Shown here: one piece after another, positions 62,059 to 64,000 of the stretch
Numbering within the stretch: position 1 is the first letter of the stretch
How the letters are laid out: each line of letters begins with the position of its first letter
Source of the DNA: Rhodothalassium salexigens DSM 2132
GTDB taxonomy: Bacteria > Pseudomonadota > Alphaproteobacteria > Sphingomonadales > Rhodothalassiaceae
DNA: 64,000 bases
Assembly (NCBI RefSeq): GCF_004341375.1
Contig: NZ_SLXO01000005.1
Span: forward strand, 168,831 to 232,830
Reading direction: 5' to 3'
The notes under the pieces: model-generated
What the model was told of the DNA's origin: nothing
Databases searched by the model: none
What the model saw: the letters and a program-made list of their open reading frames with translations, nothing else
Program-made: the position numbers and the translations under genes

Positions 62059-63564
62059 ATGCGCACCCGTCGATTGATTCCGTTGCTCGGCGCGGCCTGC
62101 GTGTCGACGCTGTTGCAGGCCTGCGCGCCCTCGCCCACGGCCGTGTCGCCCGACATGGTCACGGCGATGCCCGACGGTGCCACCCTGCCCGACGATTTCG
62201 CGGGCACGGGCGAAGACCAAAACTCGGCTGGCGTGCCCTGGCGCCAGTTTTTCGACGACCCGACGCTCGTCGCCCTGATCGACACCGCGCTCGACGGCAA
62301 TCAGGAACTCAACATCCTGTTGCAAGAGATCTCGGTGGCGCAAAACGAGGTCCGGGCGCGCAGCGGCGAGTATCTGCCGTTTGTCTCGTTACAGGCTGGC
62401 GCCGGCGTGGAAAAGGCCGGTCGCTACACCCGCGACGGCGCGGTGGAGGAGCAACTCCACATCAAGGAGGATCGCGAGTTTCCCGAACCCCTGCCCGACT
62501 TCCTGTTGTCGGCCCGGGCATCTTGGGAGATCGATATCTGGAAGAAGCTGCGCAACGCCAAGAAGGCGCAGGTATTGCGCTATCTGGCGACCGCCGAGGG
62601 GCGGCGCTTCGCGGTCACCCATGTGGTGGCCGAGATCGCCCACGCCTATTATGAGCTCAAGGCGCTCGACACGCACCAGGCGATCCTGCGCCGGATGATC
62701 GAAACCCAAGAAGCCGCGCTCAAGACGGTCAAGCTGCAAAAGGCCGCCGGCAAGGCAACTGCGCTCGCGGTGCGCAAGTTCGATGCCGAGGTGCTGAAGA
62801 ACAAAAGCGAGTTGTTCGCAGTCGCCCAGGAGATCACCGAGACGGAAAACCGGCTCAATCTGCTGATCGGCCGCTACCCCCGTGCCATCGACCGGCGGAG
62901 CGATGACTTCGCGACCCTCGACCTGCCCGACCTGCATGTGGGCACGCCACGCGACCTGCTCAGCCACCGTCCGGATGTCCGCCAGGCTGAACTGGCCCTG
63001 GCGGCAGCCAAATTGGACATCGAAGTGGCGCGCGCGCGCTTCTATCCCTCGCTCGACCTGACGGCAGCGGTAGGCGTACGCTCCTTCCAGGTGGGGTCGA
63101 TCGCCACCATGCCGGAATCGCTGCTGTACAATGTGGCGGCGGATCTGATGGTGCCGCTGTTCAACCGGAAGGCCATCCACGCCGCCTATGACAGCGCCAA
63201 TGCGCGCCAACTCCAGGCGCTCTACGATTATCAGCGCACGGTGCTCAAGGCCTATGTGGAGGTGGCCAACCTGGTCTCGCGGCTCGACAATCTGGACCGC
63301 AGCCTGGACCGCAAACGCGGCCAGGTGGACGCTTTGTCAAACGCCATCGACATCGCCACCCGGCTCTTCAAGTCCGCCCGCGCGGACTATATGGAGGTGC
63401 TGATGACGCAACGCGATGCGCTTGAGGCGACGCTCGAACTGGTAGCGATCAAACAGTCCCAGGTCGATGCCTGGATCAGCGCCTATCAAGCGCTCGGCGG
63501 CGGCACGGAAGGGGCCCCGGCGCAACTCGCCGCGACGCCACAGGCCGCGGCCGAGGGCGCCTGA
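62059..63564 (+). CDS. RND-associated outer-membrane efflux lipoprotein (NodT type)
   Basis: This 501-residue TolC-like outer-membrane factor has lipobox LQAC near residue 21. The duct-family motif PWRQFFDDPTLVALIDTALDGNQELN is followed by two OEP repeats, with LLSHRPDVRQAELALAAAKLDIEVARARFYP at the second. The start two bases after the RND stop is coupled. It completes the pump and is a different branch from the NodT-type protein at 17764-19200. Confidence 0.93.
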   Translation: MRTRRLIPLLGAACVSTLLQACAPSPTAVSPDMVTAMPDGATLPDDFAGTGEDQNSAGVPWRQFFDDPTLVALIDTALDGNQELNILLQEISVAQNEVRARSGEYLPFVSLQAGAGVEKAGRYTRDGAVEEQLHIKEDREFPEPLPDFLLSARASWEIDIWKKLRNAKKAQVLRYLATAEGRRFAVTHVVAEIAHAYYELKALDTHQAILRRMIETQEAALKTVKLQKAAGKATALAVRKFDAEVLKNKSELFAVAQEITETENRLNLLIGRYPRAIDRRSDDFATLDLPDLHVGTPRDLLSHRPDVRQAELALAAAKLDIEVARARFYPSLDLTAAVGVRSFQVGSIATMPESLLYNVAADLMVPLFNRKAIHAAYDSANARQLQALYDYQRTVLKAYVEVANLVSRLDNLDRSLDRKRGQVDALSNAIDIATRLFKSARADYMEVLMTQRDALEATLELVAIKQSQVDAWISAYQALGGGTEGAPAQLAATPQAAAEGA

Positions 63565-63620
63565 GCCTCGGGCGGGGGCGCCAGATCCGTCCCCGCCCAC
63601 CCACCTGATAGCGCGCCCCG

Positions 63621-63906
63621 CTACCGAGGATCGTCGACGAGGTCGAGCACGAGCACAAGTCGCGTTTCGCCCGTGCCCTCGATGGGGGGCGAGCGGTGTA
63701 GGAGGCCCGAGCGCGGGCGTTCTGGCCAGAGCGTCCCGCGCAGCAGGATCGGGGCGCCGGTCGGCACGGTGAAGATACGGCCCGGCTCGGCCCCGTCTGT
63801 CGAAATGCCGTATTGCGTACCGGTTCCCCGGTAGGTGCAGACCAGCCGCGTCGTCACGGCGTCTATGTGAAATCTCCGGCAGGCATTCGTCGTGACCACG
63901 TCGAGC
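63621..63906 (-). pseudogene. DUF1826 gene, 5' end removed by an IS element
   Basis: The minus-strand frame encodes the C-terminal part of a DUF1826-family protein: CRRFHIDAVTTRLVCTYRGTG, then LLRGTLWPE and HRSPPIEGTGETRLVLVLDL. The N-terminal half is missing, and the frame runs directly into the IS end at about 63907. It is probably a non-functional remnant. DUF1826 proteins are often encoded with zinc-related COG0523 GTPases, so the intact gene may have belonged to a metal-stress locus. Confidence 0.72.
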
Positions 63907-64000
63907 CTAGGGGCTGTTGACGAAGTGGCGGAACCAGAGGCGGATCGAGGTGAGATGGATGAAGCCGAGATAGCTGTCGGCGGTTTTGTCGTAGCGGGTC
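63907..64000 (-). mobile_element. IS5-family insertion sequence, transposase C terminus (partial)
   Basis: The minus-strand frame entering from the right edge reads RYDKTADSYLGFIHLTSIRL and then WFRHFVNSP before a TAG stop at 63907-63909. This is the characteristic end of IS5-family DDE transposases (RYDKTA motif). The sequence GGGGCTGTTGACGAAG next to the stop is probably the terminal inverted repeat. The element continues outside the window. Confidence 0.78.

Overview
The window is very GC-rich, densely packed DNA from an alphaproteobacterium, most likely a Rhodospirillales-type diazotroph. This is inferred from a nif cluster with its own rpoN, a CobZ-type aerobic cobalamin pathway, ATGA-coupled gene starts and sigma-54 promoters. 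No 16S gene or other lineage marker is present, so the genus is not named.

Region 1 (1-17374) is a nitrogen-fixation block. It opens with the last codons of a nifN-like gene, then nifX and a NifX-associated (DUF269) gene. A divergent electron-supply module follows. On the minus strand are a 2Fe-2S ferredoxin, a 2[4Fe-4S] ferredoxin, rseC and apbE. On the plus strand are rnfABCDGEH and a Tat-type FAD oxidoreductase. Both arms have a well-formed -24/-12 promoter, and one TGT-N10-ACA NifA-type site lies between them. A third -24/-12 promoter precedes iscA-nifU-nifV-nifW-modABC-rpoN, which is one chain of touching or overlapping genes. The NifU-like protein has lost all three scaffold cysteines of its IscU-like domain.

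Region 2 (17764-22977) is a MarR-headed minus-strand efflux operon: marR, FUSC permease, DUF1656 protein, HlyD-type fusion protein and NodT-type outer-membrane lipoprotein. It resembles aromatic-acid (Aae-type) efflux.

Region 3 (23264-42059) is the corrin-ring pathway. Minus-strand genes are cobZ, a truncated CobN-like gene, cobH, cobI, cobJ, then cobL, cobE, cobM, cobB, cobA and cobF. cobK lies on the plus strand and exactly fills the gap between cobJ and cobL, overlapping both. Back-to-back cobalamin riboswitches drive cobZ leftward and cobW-cobN-cobO rightward.

Region 4 (42124-56693) handles cobalamin and cobalt uptake and late synthesis. A riboswitch-led minus operon carries btuB, an unrecognised gene, btuF, btuC, btuD, a DUF1636 gene and an orphan cbiM. 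A second btuC/btuF pair is divergent. A glycerophosphodiesterase gene, two tandem cobQ genes, a riboswitch-led cysteine-rich small-domain gene and cobU follow. cobS, cobT, cobC, cobD and cobV are not in the window.

Region 5 (57057-64000) holds a small orphan ORF, a complete RND tripartite efflux operon, and a DUF1826 gene remnant cut by the end of an IS5-family element.

No rRNA, tRNA or CRISPR array was recognised.
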